A stretch of DNA of 64,000 nucleotides, taken from the NCBI GenBank assembly GCA_945643635.1, contig CALZFC010000042.1, positions 253,501 to 317,500 of the forward strand. Direction: 5' to 3'. The notes beneath the pieces were generated by a model. That model searched no databases and had not been told where the DNA came from. It saw nothing but the letters and a program-made list of their open reading frames with translations. Position numbers and translations under genes: made by a program. Positions 44,001-55,780 of this stretch are shown piece by piece (the stretch's first letter is position 1; every line of letters begins with the position of its first letter). The DNA is from Allodiplogaster sudhausi. Its lineage: Eukaryota > Nematoda > Chromadorea > Rhabditida > Diplogasteridae.

Positions 44001-46862
44001 ATATCAATGAAATTACGCTAACAATGAGTTAATATAAAATAAAGAATAAACATATAACAATAGTAAAAGCACACACCGGGCGAGACCACGAATCCAGCGA
44101 AGCAATCAATGCCTTTGTGAACGACGGCTTCAGCACGTACTGAAGTGGAGGAAGATAATACGGAGCTATTCGGAGACGGTTTTCATTCTTACATTACTTT
44201 ACATGGTGATAGTTATTTAAACTATTTAAGTGCTTCATTTTCAGCAAATTTTTCTTGTTTGTAAAAAAAAGACTTAGGATCCAAATTTTAGCGAGTAGAA
44301 TGCTGATGCAAAGAGGACCTCCGAGCCTGACCTTAATGTCCTCGAGAGACGGATCGATGACTTCGTAGTTGTCCGGGAGGCAGTAGAACTTGAGTGTCTG
44401 GAGGTTGATGAAGACGCGATGGTCCGTGTCCAGTGCGTGCGTGTACGCGTGAGTGTTCGTGCCGCGACCCTAGATTATTTGTATCCTCATTCTTATTCCA
44501 TAGGTACTTTTTTTCTCTAAATAATTCTATATTATGAATTCACCCATGCTAAACTTTTCAACTTCTTCCAAACAAATTAGCAATAAAACGATGCACAAGT
44601 AAAATAAAGGATTAAAAAGTTAAAGATAGACATTATTTGTTCTCCTAACTGTTTGAGTATATGGTCTAATTCTGGCGCTCAAGCTTTTCCAAAGCATTCA
44701 AACATTAATGTCAGCAACGAAATCTAATTGTAAAAAAAACCAGTCGGTGTCTCATAATTGTTGGTGGTTCTTGCTAACAGTGGAGGAGAATAAAAGTAAG
44801 GAAAGTCTTTCCTCCTCCATTTACAGACTTGGAAGTATTTTCCACAGACGAGGCAAGCGTAGACGTTGAGATGTGAGAGGGACACTGAGCAGAGTTTCTC
44901 AAAATCAAAGTCCAGCACGCCCCTGAAAATATGGCAATCAAATTATATATTCTCAATAAAGTAGGAACAAGTATTATGTTCAATCGGTTAGGTCCATTAG
45001 GGTTCTAGGAAAAGGCTAGAAACGACACTCCCATTATAGTAGTCAATTCTCGGAATCTCCAATACGGTGACCCTTATCAATGTCCAATACCGTAACCCTT
45101 ATCAATGTCTAACACCGTAACCCTTATCAATCTCCAATACCCTAACCCCGATCTAACCTGTTGATCGTGTCGAGATAAGGGCATGCTCGACTCGGTTTCT
45201 CTTCCTCTGCTCGCTTCAGGGACCACACTGGCTCGTCGTCGTCATCGTGCTTATCATTCTAAAAAAGAAATATTAAAAACATTCAGATTTTTGTTACTCA
45301 ATTTTGTTCATTGACAAGATAGGAATAAATAGTTTGTCAAAAAAATCTTCTGATGTCATTAAAAAAAGATTACTTAGTGAACAGCACCTTGCAATGTTGA
45401 ATCACTGGGAATGTAAAAAAAAAAAAAGAAATAGAAACCATCCTTCACAAAAACAAATAAGAACACGACCTCTAAATAGATTCACGTCTCGTAAATTACA
45501 AGTTGGATGTTACATTCATGGATCGTCAACACAGTAGTTAGCTATTTTCTTCTGTATCAAAGGCCATTTCACAACACTCTTCTACCCAATTCACCTCCTT
45601 CCTTCCCTCATCTTTCCAATTTCTCACCTGCATCTCCATCTGCAGCAGTCGCTTCCTCTCGAGTTCCCTCGCGGTAAGAGGACGCGGCGGCGGAGGGGGC
45701 GCCTTCTCAACGGCCAATTCTCCTTCTTCATCACCGTCGTTTCTCTCGTCATCTCAAGGGAATAAGCAGAAAAATAGGAATTGTCATCTTTACTACATCA
45801 ATAATATGAGGAAAATTACAGCCATTCTCAAGAATTTTTTAGGTAAATTTTTTTTGTACTTCATCATATGAATAAATTTGGTCTAAGAACAATAGTTTGT
45901 ACTGCATAAAAAGAGCACACAAATGTACTGAAATTACAATGAAACAAACTACTTAGCCATTACCTCGCTCGCTTCTCCGCTTCCTCTTCTCAGGCGAGCG
46001 ACTCCGACTTCTCCTCGCTTCCTTCTTATCCTGAGATGACAAGTATTTTCAAATACAATTATTAAAACAAACAAATAAGACATCGAACTCCATTTAAAGC
46101 ATATGTTTAGCAATAAGATTCTTTCGATAATCAGGAAAATGAAGGAAGCTTTGGTGAAGGCATTCTGGTAAAAAAAACAAGTACAGTCAAACTCAAAATT
46201 AACCTTCTTCGCTGGCCGAGTTGACTTCTTCTCCTTCTCTTCCTTTTTCTTCTCCTTCTTATCGTCCTTTTTGTGCTTCTCCTTCTCTTTACTATCTTTG
46301 TCCTTACTCTCTTTTTCCTTTCCATTCTTCTCTTCCTTTCTGTGATCCTTCCTCTCCTTCTCAGAGTCACTGACATCTTTATCCTTGCCTCTTACTTCTT
46401 TTTCCTTATGCTTCACCTCTTTCTCCTTCGATTTTGCCTCCTTTTCCTTTCCTTCCTTTCGCGGAACTTTCGCTGGTGGAGAGGGCGATTTCTGATCTAA
46501 AAAAGAAGCGCTTTAACCTCAAAGCAGCTCACCAAAAGAGAATCGGTATCTTCATCCGACTGCCATTGATAGCAAGAAGAAATAAAAAAGAGAGAGCGCT
46601 AAAAGAACACTTAAACCATAAGTAAAATGAGAAACATCGTTTCTGGAACAAATGGCTTTCTTTTCAATGGGTAGAAGAGAGAAAGCCAGCAAATAATAAG
46701 CCATTCAATGGTTTAATAGAAATGAACTCGGGCAAATGAACCTTTAGCCTCATCTCGCTCGCGCTTCGTCTTCGTCTTAGTCTTGGCCGTGGCGTTCTCG
46801 TGTTCTTCGTCGCCTCGCTCCTCGGCTGGCGCTGTCTCTTCTTCCTTCGAATCACTCGTCAT
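41091..46862 (-). CDS. USP39: USP39/Sad1 homologue, tri-snRNP-associated ubiquitin-protease-like protein (complete)
   Basis: Twenty exons (first 46742-46862, last 41091-41171) sum to 2,100 bases in one phase, 699 residues. The N-terminal part is Lys/Glu/Ser-rich (KEKEKHKKDDKKEKKKEEKE, then RSRSRSPEKRKRRSER). Next is the zinc-finger UBP domain (CPYLDTINRGVLDFDFEKLC, YACLVCGKYFQ, HAYTHALDTDHRVFINLQTL), then the USP fold: VVGLNNIKANDYENVVLHAL, HVSPHEMLQAIVLCSKKQF, FLYLTLDLPPAPLYRDE, FFVEKNPTIVNFPI, KWFELEDLHVKNILPQMITL. The USP catalytic Cys is absent (NDY in its place), as in other USP39/Sad1 proteins, so it acts as a non-enzymatic factor in U4/U6.U5 tri-snRNP assembly in the nucleus. Length and order fit the family. 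Other exons: 46204-46496, 45964-46030, 45628-45752, 45158-45258, 44829-44922, 44332-44469, 44077-44139, 43733-43822, 43506-43609, 43281-43402, 42934-43024, 42772-42872, 42569-42663, 42412-42459, 42268-42350, 42117-42176, 41644-41779, 41385-41471. Confidence 0.96.
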
Positions 46863-47081
46863 CTGCAACATCACCATTGACTTCGAGGTTCGAATAAAAT
46901 TTCAAATAGAAAATAAAAACAACTACTCGCAATACCAACAGCAAAATGTCAAATTCGAAACGGTCACAGCGAGGCAACCATATTATTTAGAGATGGTAGA
47001 TTGAAATTTAGTAGTAAAAGAAACAATAAATAGCAATTATTCAAAAAAAAATTTTCGAACATATTTGGACATTCATTGCAT

Positions 47082-47327
47082 TTTTATCTTATTGTTAGTC
47101 ACTTACTAATTGCTAATTGCTTCTTTCCGGTTCCATTGGGCCGTCTTATCCAGCACCTACTTCACGTCGGTTCTTCGTCAGTTTTCAATGCATTTCTACG
47201 AATATGCATTTTTATCTTAGTCACTTACTAATTGCTAATTGCTTCTTTCCGGTTCCATTGGGCCGTCTTATCCAGCACCTACTTCACGTCGGTTCTTCGT
47301 CAGTTTTCAATGCATTTCTACGAATAT
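47082..47327. repeat. Tandem duplication, period 122 bp
   Basis: AGTCACTTACTAATTGC at 47097 recurs at 47219, and the text through CATTTCTACGAATAT is repeated almost exactly. The unit includes GGGCCGTCTTATCCAGCACC. It lies about 220-460 bases upstream of the USP39 start, so it may duplicate part of its promoter region. Confidence 0.9.
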
Positions 47328-48230
47328 CGCCCTTATTGTTTTTTTTTTCATATTTCTTGAATTCTAGTTAATCAAGAACTAATTTCGGCTCTGGCAGCCA
47401 TTATGTTCTATAATAATTTGTTGTTCAATTACTCTTTCATCCTCAAACTCTGCTAGATTGATCTGCTTTTTTTTGTTTCGCCTTAAAAATGCTAATTTGT
47501 TTTGTGTTATATGATAGGTAGGGGAAGTTTTTTTTCTTGTTATTCAATGCGCCCTATTTTCTCAAGATGTTGATCACTCGCTTTCATTTGCCGGTAGCCT
47601 TTTGCAACATTGCCTCAGGGCGAATTCCTGACAATAATGACAGGCAGTCACGAGACTGCGGCAGTAATATGCCCCATCAACGGGGATAGTGACTGAAATG
47701 AGGAGAAGGAAAAGGCAGCTAGCTAGAGGAAGATACCAGGAATGACTGGAATATTGGCGTTATCACCAGGATTAGCTTGCCACTTTTCTTTCGCGATAAC
47801 ATATCGTCATATGAACACGATGTCGATAACATTGCCACACGAACCCGTGGCAAGAATTTCATGACCCTATCAAGTATCGTTTCATGACATGTGGCTATTT
47901 ACACTGATTGTTCTTACTGAGAAAAAGGATGAAGGGGTGCCATTTCTAAATATTAATGGCGATATAAGTGCTAATTTTGTTTTTATCGCCGGTAAACACA
48001 TATAAACTTGTGGTTTAGATGAGAATTTTTCTTCTTAATACTTACTATATCTCGGGATGATATAATTCCACGGTTTTTTTTTGGGCTCAATTTAATTTAA
48101 AGAAATATATTAAGTATTTAGGGACTTCCCCGCTACATCCGTCCTTGAATGTAATTGGGGGCACTCATCTATTCACCGCGTGATACTTTATTGCTTGTTA
48201 TTAGTTAGTTGGTGTACCGTGAGATGATGT
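47328..48230. other. Intergenic, no gene seen
   Basis: AT-rich with short T runs. No open frame with a recognisable motif on either strand. Confidence 0.5.
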
Positions 48231-49218
48231 TGTTAAGAGTGATCACGTACTCATGACGTTCGATCATTTGTCGCTTTGTTTTTCCCCTCTTTACTACTCT
48301 CTGCCTCTCTTTCTCTCTCCCTCTTTTTCTCTCTTCATCTATTTCTCCATTACCTCTCCAACACATGAACACGCGCTCTTCCACGGTCCTCCAAAAGCGA
48401 TCCTCTACGGATGTCACTCTCTCGATACTCAGCTTGATGAATTGCGTTCAAATTATATTTGAATTTGTCTTGCGCGGGACGACGAAATTGGCCTTATGCC
48501 AATTTTTTGGTTAAAGTACGGTAGGATTGGGCACTTTGTTAAAGGAGAATAGCTTGGAACGTGACCGCAATGCCAGCAAGCACGCGTTGCGGTGGCACTT
48601 TTTTTTTATCCCGCGCAGCAATTTGAATTGCGGTCCTGCACGGAAACGCGTTGCGTTATCTAAGGTCGCGTCGCGGCCTAATCATTTTAGCACTAGCGCT
48701 GAGGATCGCTTTTTGCACTGGGTAAATGACCGTGCTCTTCCACAAGGGAAACACCTTGCAATTAAGGTGTTTATACCCAGGCTCCCGCTACGAGTTTATA
48801 CGACGCTGTCTAAGGATGAAAACACATTAGGGCCCTCTCTTGCATCTCCATATTTTCTCATCCAATCATGAGAGTGGCCCTCTTTGCATGTTGTCTGCTA
48901 TTCCCTTTTCCGGTTGTATCTTACGTAACAAAGTATATGGTATAGATGCTGGAGTGAGAAAGAGAGCGGGAATATTTGCCATAATTTGGCAACTATATTC
49001 TGGGAATGTTTTCGATAATCATATCTCTTTATTTTTGCATTTGTAATCTGCGGTTTTTGCACAATTTGTAGACTCCACGTGGTGAGAGAGCGAGAGCTCC
49101 TTTCTGTGATGAAAGCAAAGAGAGGAGACAGTTGGAAGGAGAGAGTGGGGGAAACGTTAGAGAGGAGAGGAAATTAAGAGCGAGGCATAGCTGGTCATTC
49201 AGAGAAGGATAGAAACGT

Positions 49219-49271
<53 letters not shown>

Positions 49272-50553
49272 AGGCAGAAGGAGAGATGGCAGAGAGTGAG
49301 AGAGAATTGGCCAATAGAAGCAAGCAGATGGCGGAAGCATCGTCACATCCTAGCATGCGCCCGCAAGACCCACGACGTCGAAGCTGTTAACTAGAGAGTG
49401 AGAGGAAAGGAGAGAGTGCAGAGAGATGGAAGTGAAGAGAGTTAGAGTGAAAGAGTGGCAGAGAGAGAAAGATAGTTAGAGAGAAAGAGAGACAGAGATG
49501 GTGTGAATGGGAGAGCCATGCTGCGGCCCAAATGTGGATGGGTAGCATGCGCTTGTAGTGCCCGCCTTGCTTCGCTTTTTCAAGAACTTCTTCTTGTTCT
49601 TACTTCCTTCTTTTCGCTTTACAAGGCGATTTTCTAATCCATATTTAAAACTACGAAGCCTCAATTTTCTCCCTATGATTCGTACAAGTAGTTTCCTTGC
49701 TAGCAGCATATTTCTATTGATTGGAAAGATCCATCTTTCCCTGAGTTGTTCTTTATTATGGCAGTCATTACTTTTCAAATTAAAGTCGGTGACTCAATTT
49801 TTCAATCACCAACGATACATTAGCGATATTGTGATTGATCTTGTTCCTGTTGTTCTTCGTATCAATTGCAACTTGATGTGATGAAGTGGAAGGCAGAAGG
49901 GAGAAAGAGAGAGAGAGAGAGGAGAGTACTCACCTAGGCAACTAACTGTGACTGGGACAAAGTATACTTTGACCCCCCTCCTTCTTTCCTTTTACAACTC
50001 TTCCTCCTGGTAGCATGCGTAGTATACTACCATTCCACTATACTTCGATGTCTTTTATTATCACTCTCGTACACTCTTCACCCCTGTCCATTTTCTTTGC
50101 TCTTATTCTTTCTCTCCCCTTTTCTCTCTATCCCTCTCTCTCCTCTCTGTTCTCTCTCTCTCTCTCTCCCTGTCCTCAACAATCAACTTGATTTGAATTT
50201 CGTCACACTTCATATGATCGCTTCCATCTGTTTTAATTCACCCGCTATTCAAGCATTCTGATCACTACAACATCATCATGCTGTTTTCCCGCATTAGTCA
50301 TCATTAGTTTCCTTTATCGGCGTCGCATTTAGCCATTATTTATTAGTCATCTTACCTGTTGTGGAAAATTTCTAAAGTTTTTAAGTAAGAAGAAATGTCA
50401 CCGGAATTAGATTTTTTTTACAAATAGAGTTCAGCAACTAGTGCCTGACTAGTGAAACATTGCTTTATTGGCGCAATAGCACACAGGTGTTTGTTGTGCT
50501 CTCATTGTGTGCAGGCATGCTAGTAAGTGTTGTCAGTTAGAAGAGACCACGAG

Positions 50554-50662
50554 AATGGTTATCAACCACGTGGTTCTACTTGGAGAGATCTTGAGTATCG
50601 CGTGGAGTGTGTTTAGGGAAGACGACGTTCGTTCGCCGTGCAGTCTCATAGGCAACCGCCAG
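50554..50662 (+). CDS. Isolated exon-like segment, unknown
   Basis: A frame MVINHVVLLGEILSIAWSVF, then REDDVRSPCSLIGNRQ, ends in CAG|GTACATAA. It lies between AT-rich and CT-rich sequence. The minus strand is also open. No partner exon was found, so it could be chance. Confidence 0.2.
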
Positions 50663-51080
50663 GTACATAACAAAGACCCGCTGGAATCTTCAACTAAACC
50701 ATTTGGCCCCTTCATCTTGCGTCTTTTTTGTTTTACCAAGTAATATTATTCTTACTGTTTGACGATTCTGCTGTTCATATCTTTCTACTTGCTTGTATCA
50801 TCCTAGTTATTCCTTGAAAGAACTCATATTTGAATGTTACTGTTCATACTCACCTGCTCCCCAACTGTAGAATTGATCCTTGAATGTCCCAGCTGCTCCG
50901 TCCATTCTTTTTCAAATTCATCTGTCACACTTCCACCCCCTTTTGTCTGTTGTGTCGGGGCACCACCAATAAGAAGGACATTCTTGAAGGCGGGCGGCGA
51001 CGGAGAAAAAGAAGGCCCCCTTTCAATGCACAGAGCTCCTCCAGCTGCACCTTGCCCCATGACGTGGAGCAGTAGGATCA

Positions 51081-51121
<41 letters not shown>

Positions 51122-51340
51122 TCTCTCTCGCTGTCTCTCGTATCTTCCCTTTTCTTCTTTAGTTTACATTCCTTCTCTTTCCTCACTCCTCAGGAGCTCT
51201 TTTTCCCTTTCAGCCCACGATTTTCTCTGTCTAGAACCGTGGTATCTCTTCATGCTGCCCTCTAAACATTCACTTAAACTGAAGCTCTGCCTCTTTCTTC
51301 TCTTTCATCCTCTCTCACTCTCTCGTTCTCTCGCTTTTTA

Positions 51341-51389
<49 letters not shown>

Positions 51390-51416
51390 TGCTTCCGTCC
51401 ACACAGCTGCCATCAT

Positions 51417-51457
51417 GGTGGCCGTCCACAACAACTGCAACCACGTGGCTCGTGAGG
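51417..51457 (+). CDS. Isolated exon-like segment after a CT tract, unknown
   Basis: After a long CT tract and CACACAG, the text reads MVAVHNNCNHVAREG and meets GTATGG. Context resembles an acceptor, a short exon and a donor, but no continuation was identified. Confidence 0.2.
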
Positions 51458-52263
51458 GTATGGGGCACTATTTTTTTGCCATTCAAATGTTTTTCATGCT
51501 GATTAAATACTTCCTTCTGTCGGCTACGTTTATATACGTACCTCTAATCATCAAAAGTATACCTCGCTCGCTCTCTTTTTATCTCTCTCTTTTTCTCTCT
51601 CTCTCGTTTTCTCTCTTTCTATCTCTCGCTCTCTCTCTCTCGCCCTTTATTTCTCTTTCTCCCTCCACGAATCCTATCCGTCCCGTTAGTGAACATCCTT
51701 GCGAACCTTGTACCTCGACCATACACTTGCTCATTTGCCATGGGGCTAATGATCTCTGTCAACCTTCTTATTCTCTCTATTCCTCCTTTTATCGTTCTCT
51801 CATTATATTTCTTCTTCCTGTCATCATTCTTCCTTGATTCTTTCTGACCCCTATTGCCAACGGGAGAACGGGGCAACTGCTGTGGGTGTTCTTCTCTGAC
51901 TGTATACGTGACTTGGCATGTAGTCCTTCAGGTATTGGAAGTGATATCATCAAAGTTAAAAAAAAAATATATTACATAGATCAGGAGGGAAAGAAGGGGA
52001 AGAGGTCGAGAGGCTGAAGAAGAAGAGAAAAAACACAGAGAAATGATAGAAAAAGACATGCAGAGACTGAGCGAGAAAATGAGAAAATGGAGAGAGAGAG
52101 CGGATAGAGAAATAAAGGGATGAAAACTGAATTCAACGTATGAGGCGCCTGTCGCTTTGTGAGCGGCAGCTGTTTATCTCCCCGCTTCTCCTAACTCTCC
52201 TCAGAATCAACGGTCTCTTCACTGCGTGCTGGCTTAACCTTCCACTCTGCCTTCCAGTATCGG

Positions 52264-52310
<47 letters not shown>

Positions 52311-54131
52311 CTTTATCCTCATCCTCACTCTTGTTCTCTCACCATCTTTCACTCTCTCACTCTCTCGCTACTCTTTGTCTTCTTTTCGTACTCCATCTGT
52401 CCCGTAGCCTGCCTATTGCTCCAGCAGAGCATCTCACCATTCCTATCCCACCAGAGTCCTTTTCGCGTAAACAATCGCAGGCGATCAACCGTAGAAGCGT
52501 AAAATCTCGCTATTTTTATACTTTATTTGTATTCGTTTGTAAAATGATTCCGCAGAATAACAGTTTGGCTAGACTCTTGTAATAATGAAACATTCCTGAC
52601 ATTAGACCTCGTGCTTTTTTCCTGATGATTCCAAAGATTGCCTTGGTTTGGCTGGAAAATGCATGACTGATTAGCGTTTACAGCCAGGTACGTCGCATAC
52701 CTCTTGGGATACACTACTCCGTGGTCGAGAAGAGAGTGGCAGAGAGAGAGAGAGAGAGACAGAGAGAGGAGAGAGAGAGAGAGGAGAGAGAGAGACAGAG
52801 AGAGGAGAGAGAGAGAGAGGAGAGAGAGACAGAGAGAGAAATGAATTAGAGAGGCTTCTTGATAAGGGAAAGGCTTGACCCCATGGCGATCACTATCCTC
52901 TGGTGCTCTGTTGTGATAAATAAGAGGCCATTGAGCATTTAGTTTCATTCGGATAAAGCAACAATCGTATAGATCATTAATTGGTTTTTGGATGTTGACC
53001 GCATTCTTAATAGAAATTAATCACAACTGTGATTTAATCAGATTTTCCGCTTCTTACTAAAGTATTTATAATAATGTTACGTGGATAGATTGCTATATTA
53101 GATACGAAAAATTGGCTGAAGCAAAGATAAAACTGAAATGGATAGAAGAGCTTCCGAACACAAATGTTTCATTTTGGAAAGAGCCTCGTGACAGCTTTGG
53201 CAAACTAATCAGAGCGGCGAGTGCCTGAGAGATAGAGAAGAGGAAGAGAGAGAACGAGAGAGAGAGAGAGAGAGAGAGAGAATGTGGACAGAGTGAGGGA
53301 TAGATAGAGAATAGGGACGATGTAAGAGAGAGAGAGAGAGAGAACGCAGTAGATCGAGAGTGCTAGGAAAAAAATTCTGGATGTGGAAGTTGCTTCTCCC
53401 GATCTCTTTACTTTGGACTCTTTTATTTTTAAGAGGAAGAATAGCAAGAGAACGTTTCAAGAAGTGCCAATTCTAAGAGTTGCAGTCTTTCAGGAACTTT
53501 AGACTTTGGTTTACAGTTGTATAGTTGTGGGCGGAGAATGCTTTATGTTTAGTCCTTATTTCCACTCTTGACTGATTGTCCATGAGTCATTTTTATTTAA
53601 AATCAAGGCAGCATTATTCAATTCAAATCTAAAAGTGATAAATAATCTGAAGTAGTATAGATATTAATAGAGATTGTGGAGAGAAAGAAGTGAGGCCCTA
53701 CTTATTTAGAGTCCCTCCTCTTGTTTACCGCCTCGATTCTCCCTCTATTTCATCATCATTTCTCTCCATTTCCTCACGTACTCTCACCAATTGAGAAGAC
53801 GCACGTTGTAAAGTGTCATCTTCTCCTGTCTCCATTATCGCAAAGCTTCTCCCGAGAACCTCGTGGCCGAGGAGTTGTGCTTATTAGAATTTATTACTCG
53901 TGGCTTATGCTTCTTCAAGTTATGTATCCTTCCATCTTTACTTCCCTCTCTCTCTCTCTATCACTCGCTCTCTCTCTCTATCACTCGCTCTCTCTCTCTC
54001 TCTCTATCACTCGCTCTCTCTTTTCTCGCTCCTTCTTTCCCTCGCTGACCTTTTGAGCGGTTCTCTCTTTCTGCCTATTCTGTACCGAAGGATCCAGAAC
54101 ATTCGCCACAAAGTCCACTGCTTGCTAGTCC

Positions 54132-54173
<42 letters not shown>

Positions 54174-55192
54174 TCTCTTTCTTCTCTAACTCATAATCTC
54201 CCTCTCCCTCATTCTCTCTTTCCTCCCATCACTCTCTTCACATCATATCTAACCCTTGTCTCTCTTCTCTCCCTCTCGCCCGGGAATGCTACACCTTGTA
54301 CCCTGTCTGTTTGCCGGCAGCCACGTCGATGCCTTGATGCTCCCTCTCTCATTTTTGCATGCTCTTTCTCTCTCGCTCCCTCTCTCTCTCTGACTCTCTC
54401 TCTCTCTCTGCGTCTCTATCTATCTATCTCTCCTTCCGATCATATTATGTATCCGATCAGTGCTCTATGGGTGCATAGTGTTGCGTCCATTGAGACTAGC
54501 GCCGGAAAAAAGTGTCATTACTAGGGAAGTCATGTGTGGAGGAGTACATGACTGTTTCTTATTTTCTCTACCCTTCTTACTAACTCTCCCATTAAGTTGC
54601 TCCCTTATTAGGACTCTTCCCTTTCACTAGCTGTCTTTATTGAGTTAGAGAGAGAGAGAGCGTGAGAGAGAGAGAAAGAGAGAGAGAGCGTGAGAGAGAG
54701 AGAAAGAGAGAGAGAGAGCGTGAGAGAGAGAGAGACAGCGCCACGTGGTGCCCAAGACAAAAGCAAACTGATAAGGCGTACAACTGCGTTCTCCAGAAAT
54801 GGCTAAGTGGTTTTGGATAAGGGAAAGTGAGAATATAAGAGGAGAAAAAAAGGAAAGATAATATGGTTGGTAGAGGGAAGGGAGATAGAGAGAGGGAAAA
54901 GAGAGTTCGCTAGTGAGAGATGGTAGGAGCGAACAGAATGCAAGAAGAAGAGGGCGAAAGAGAGAGAGCGAAAGTGAAAGGTAGAGAGAGAGAGAGAGAG
55001 CAGAGAAGGATAGAGACAGAGAGAGCACAGAGAAAAATGCTTTTCCCCCTCGTGGATGTCAACGTGCCTTTGCAAAAGTCCATCCGGAAACTTTGCTCTT
55101 TCATCTCCGTTTCTCTGCTTGTCTTTTCTCTCTCCTTTACTTATGCTCTGTCTACTGGTATCAGCTGCCTCGTGCTCTCGCTTTGGCCTCTT

Positions 55193-55269
<77 letters not shown>

Positions 55270-55307
55270 CTACCACCACATGGGCGGGTTCGGCCCGAAT
55301 GTACATG

Positions 55308-55313
55308 TATAAA
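55308..55313 (+). promoter_or_regulatory. Possible TATA box upstream of the F-box-like gene
   Basis: TATAAA in GTACATGTATAAATGACG, just after the CT repeats and before a GC-richer stretch (55320-55430). It lies about 470 bases before the first coding exon, so a 5-prime untranslated exon and intron would be needed. Confidence 0.3.
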
Positions 55314-55780
55314 TGACGCCAGCAGTAGTCGACTCAGGAGGAGAGGGAAGGAGGAGCAAGAGGAGCATTCATTCAGACTGACGGCTCTCTGCTTAGCGGC
55401 GCAGCCCAACCCTTCCCTGCTCTGGGTCCAATGTATAGATTGAGAGAGAGAGAGAGAGAGAGAGAAGACAACGTGGCCCACCCTTCTGAAATGCAAACGT
55501 ATTCCGTCTGCTTTTCTCTTGCGTTTCTTCTTTATTTAGGCGACCGACTAGTACGTGGTAAGATAAGTAAAACGAAAAAAAGTTCTCCTCCGCTGAACGC
55601 CCTCACAAAAACTTTAGATTCTAAATGTTGGATATATTTTTCGGTGTTTGCGTTAATGTGCCGTAGTCAAATTCCGTTTTTCCCCTTCATTCTAAGTAGT
55701 ACAGCCCTAGTCATTTGAAAAGCTCCCGACTGATTCAGATCACCGTCTCTGCCTGTACAAATCGTTCACTTCCTACGAAT

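Larger units (their letters stand above)
48230..55300. other. Gene-poor region dense in GA/CT microsatellites
   Basis: Purine or pyrimidine tracts alternate between strands. Examples are (GA)n at 49222-49268, 52740-52840, 53250-53281 and 54645-54735, and (CT)n at 51080-51118, 51342-51388, 52262-52303, 54130-54168 and 55195-55265. The long open frames here are Leu/Ser or Arg/Glu repeats created by these tracts and are not genes. Unique sequence between the tracts holds only isolated exon-like pieces. Confidence 0.75.

Noticed and set aside
48527..48871. 114-codon frame following ACGCGTTGCGG words also seen near 12296
   Set aside because: The shared words hint at a dispersed repeat, but no protein motif or splice context supports a gene.
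51034..55312. Many Leu/Ser and Arg/Glu open frames of 100-170 codons
   Set aside because: Translations of (CT)n and (GA)n runs, which are open in several frames by composition.
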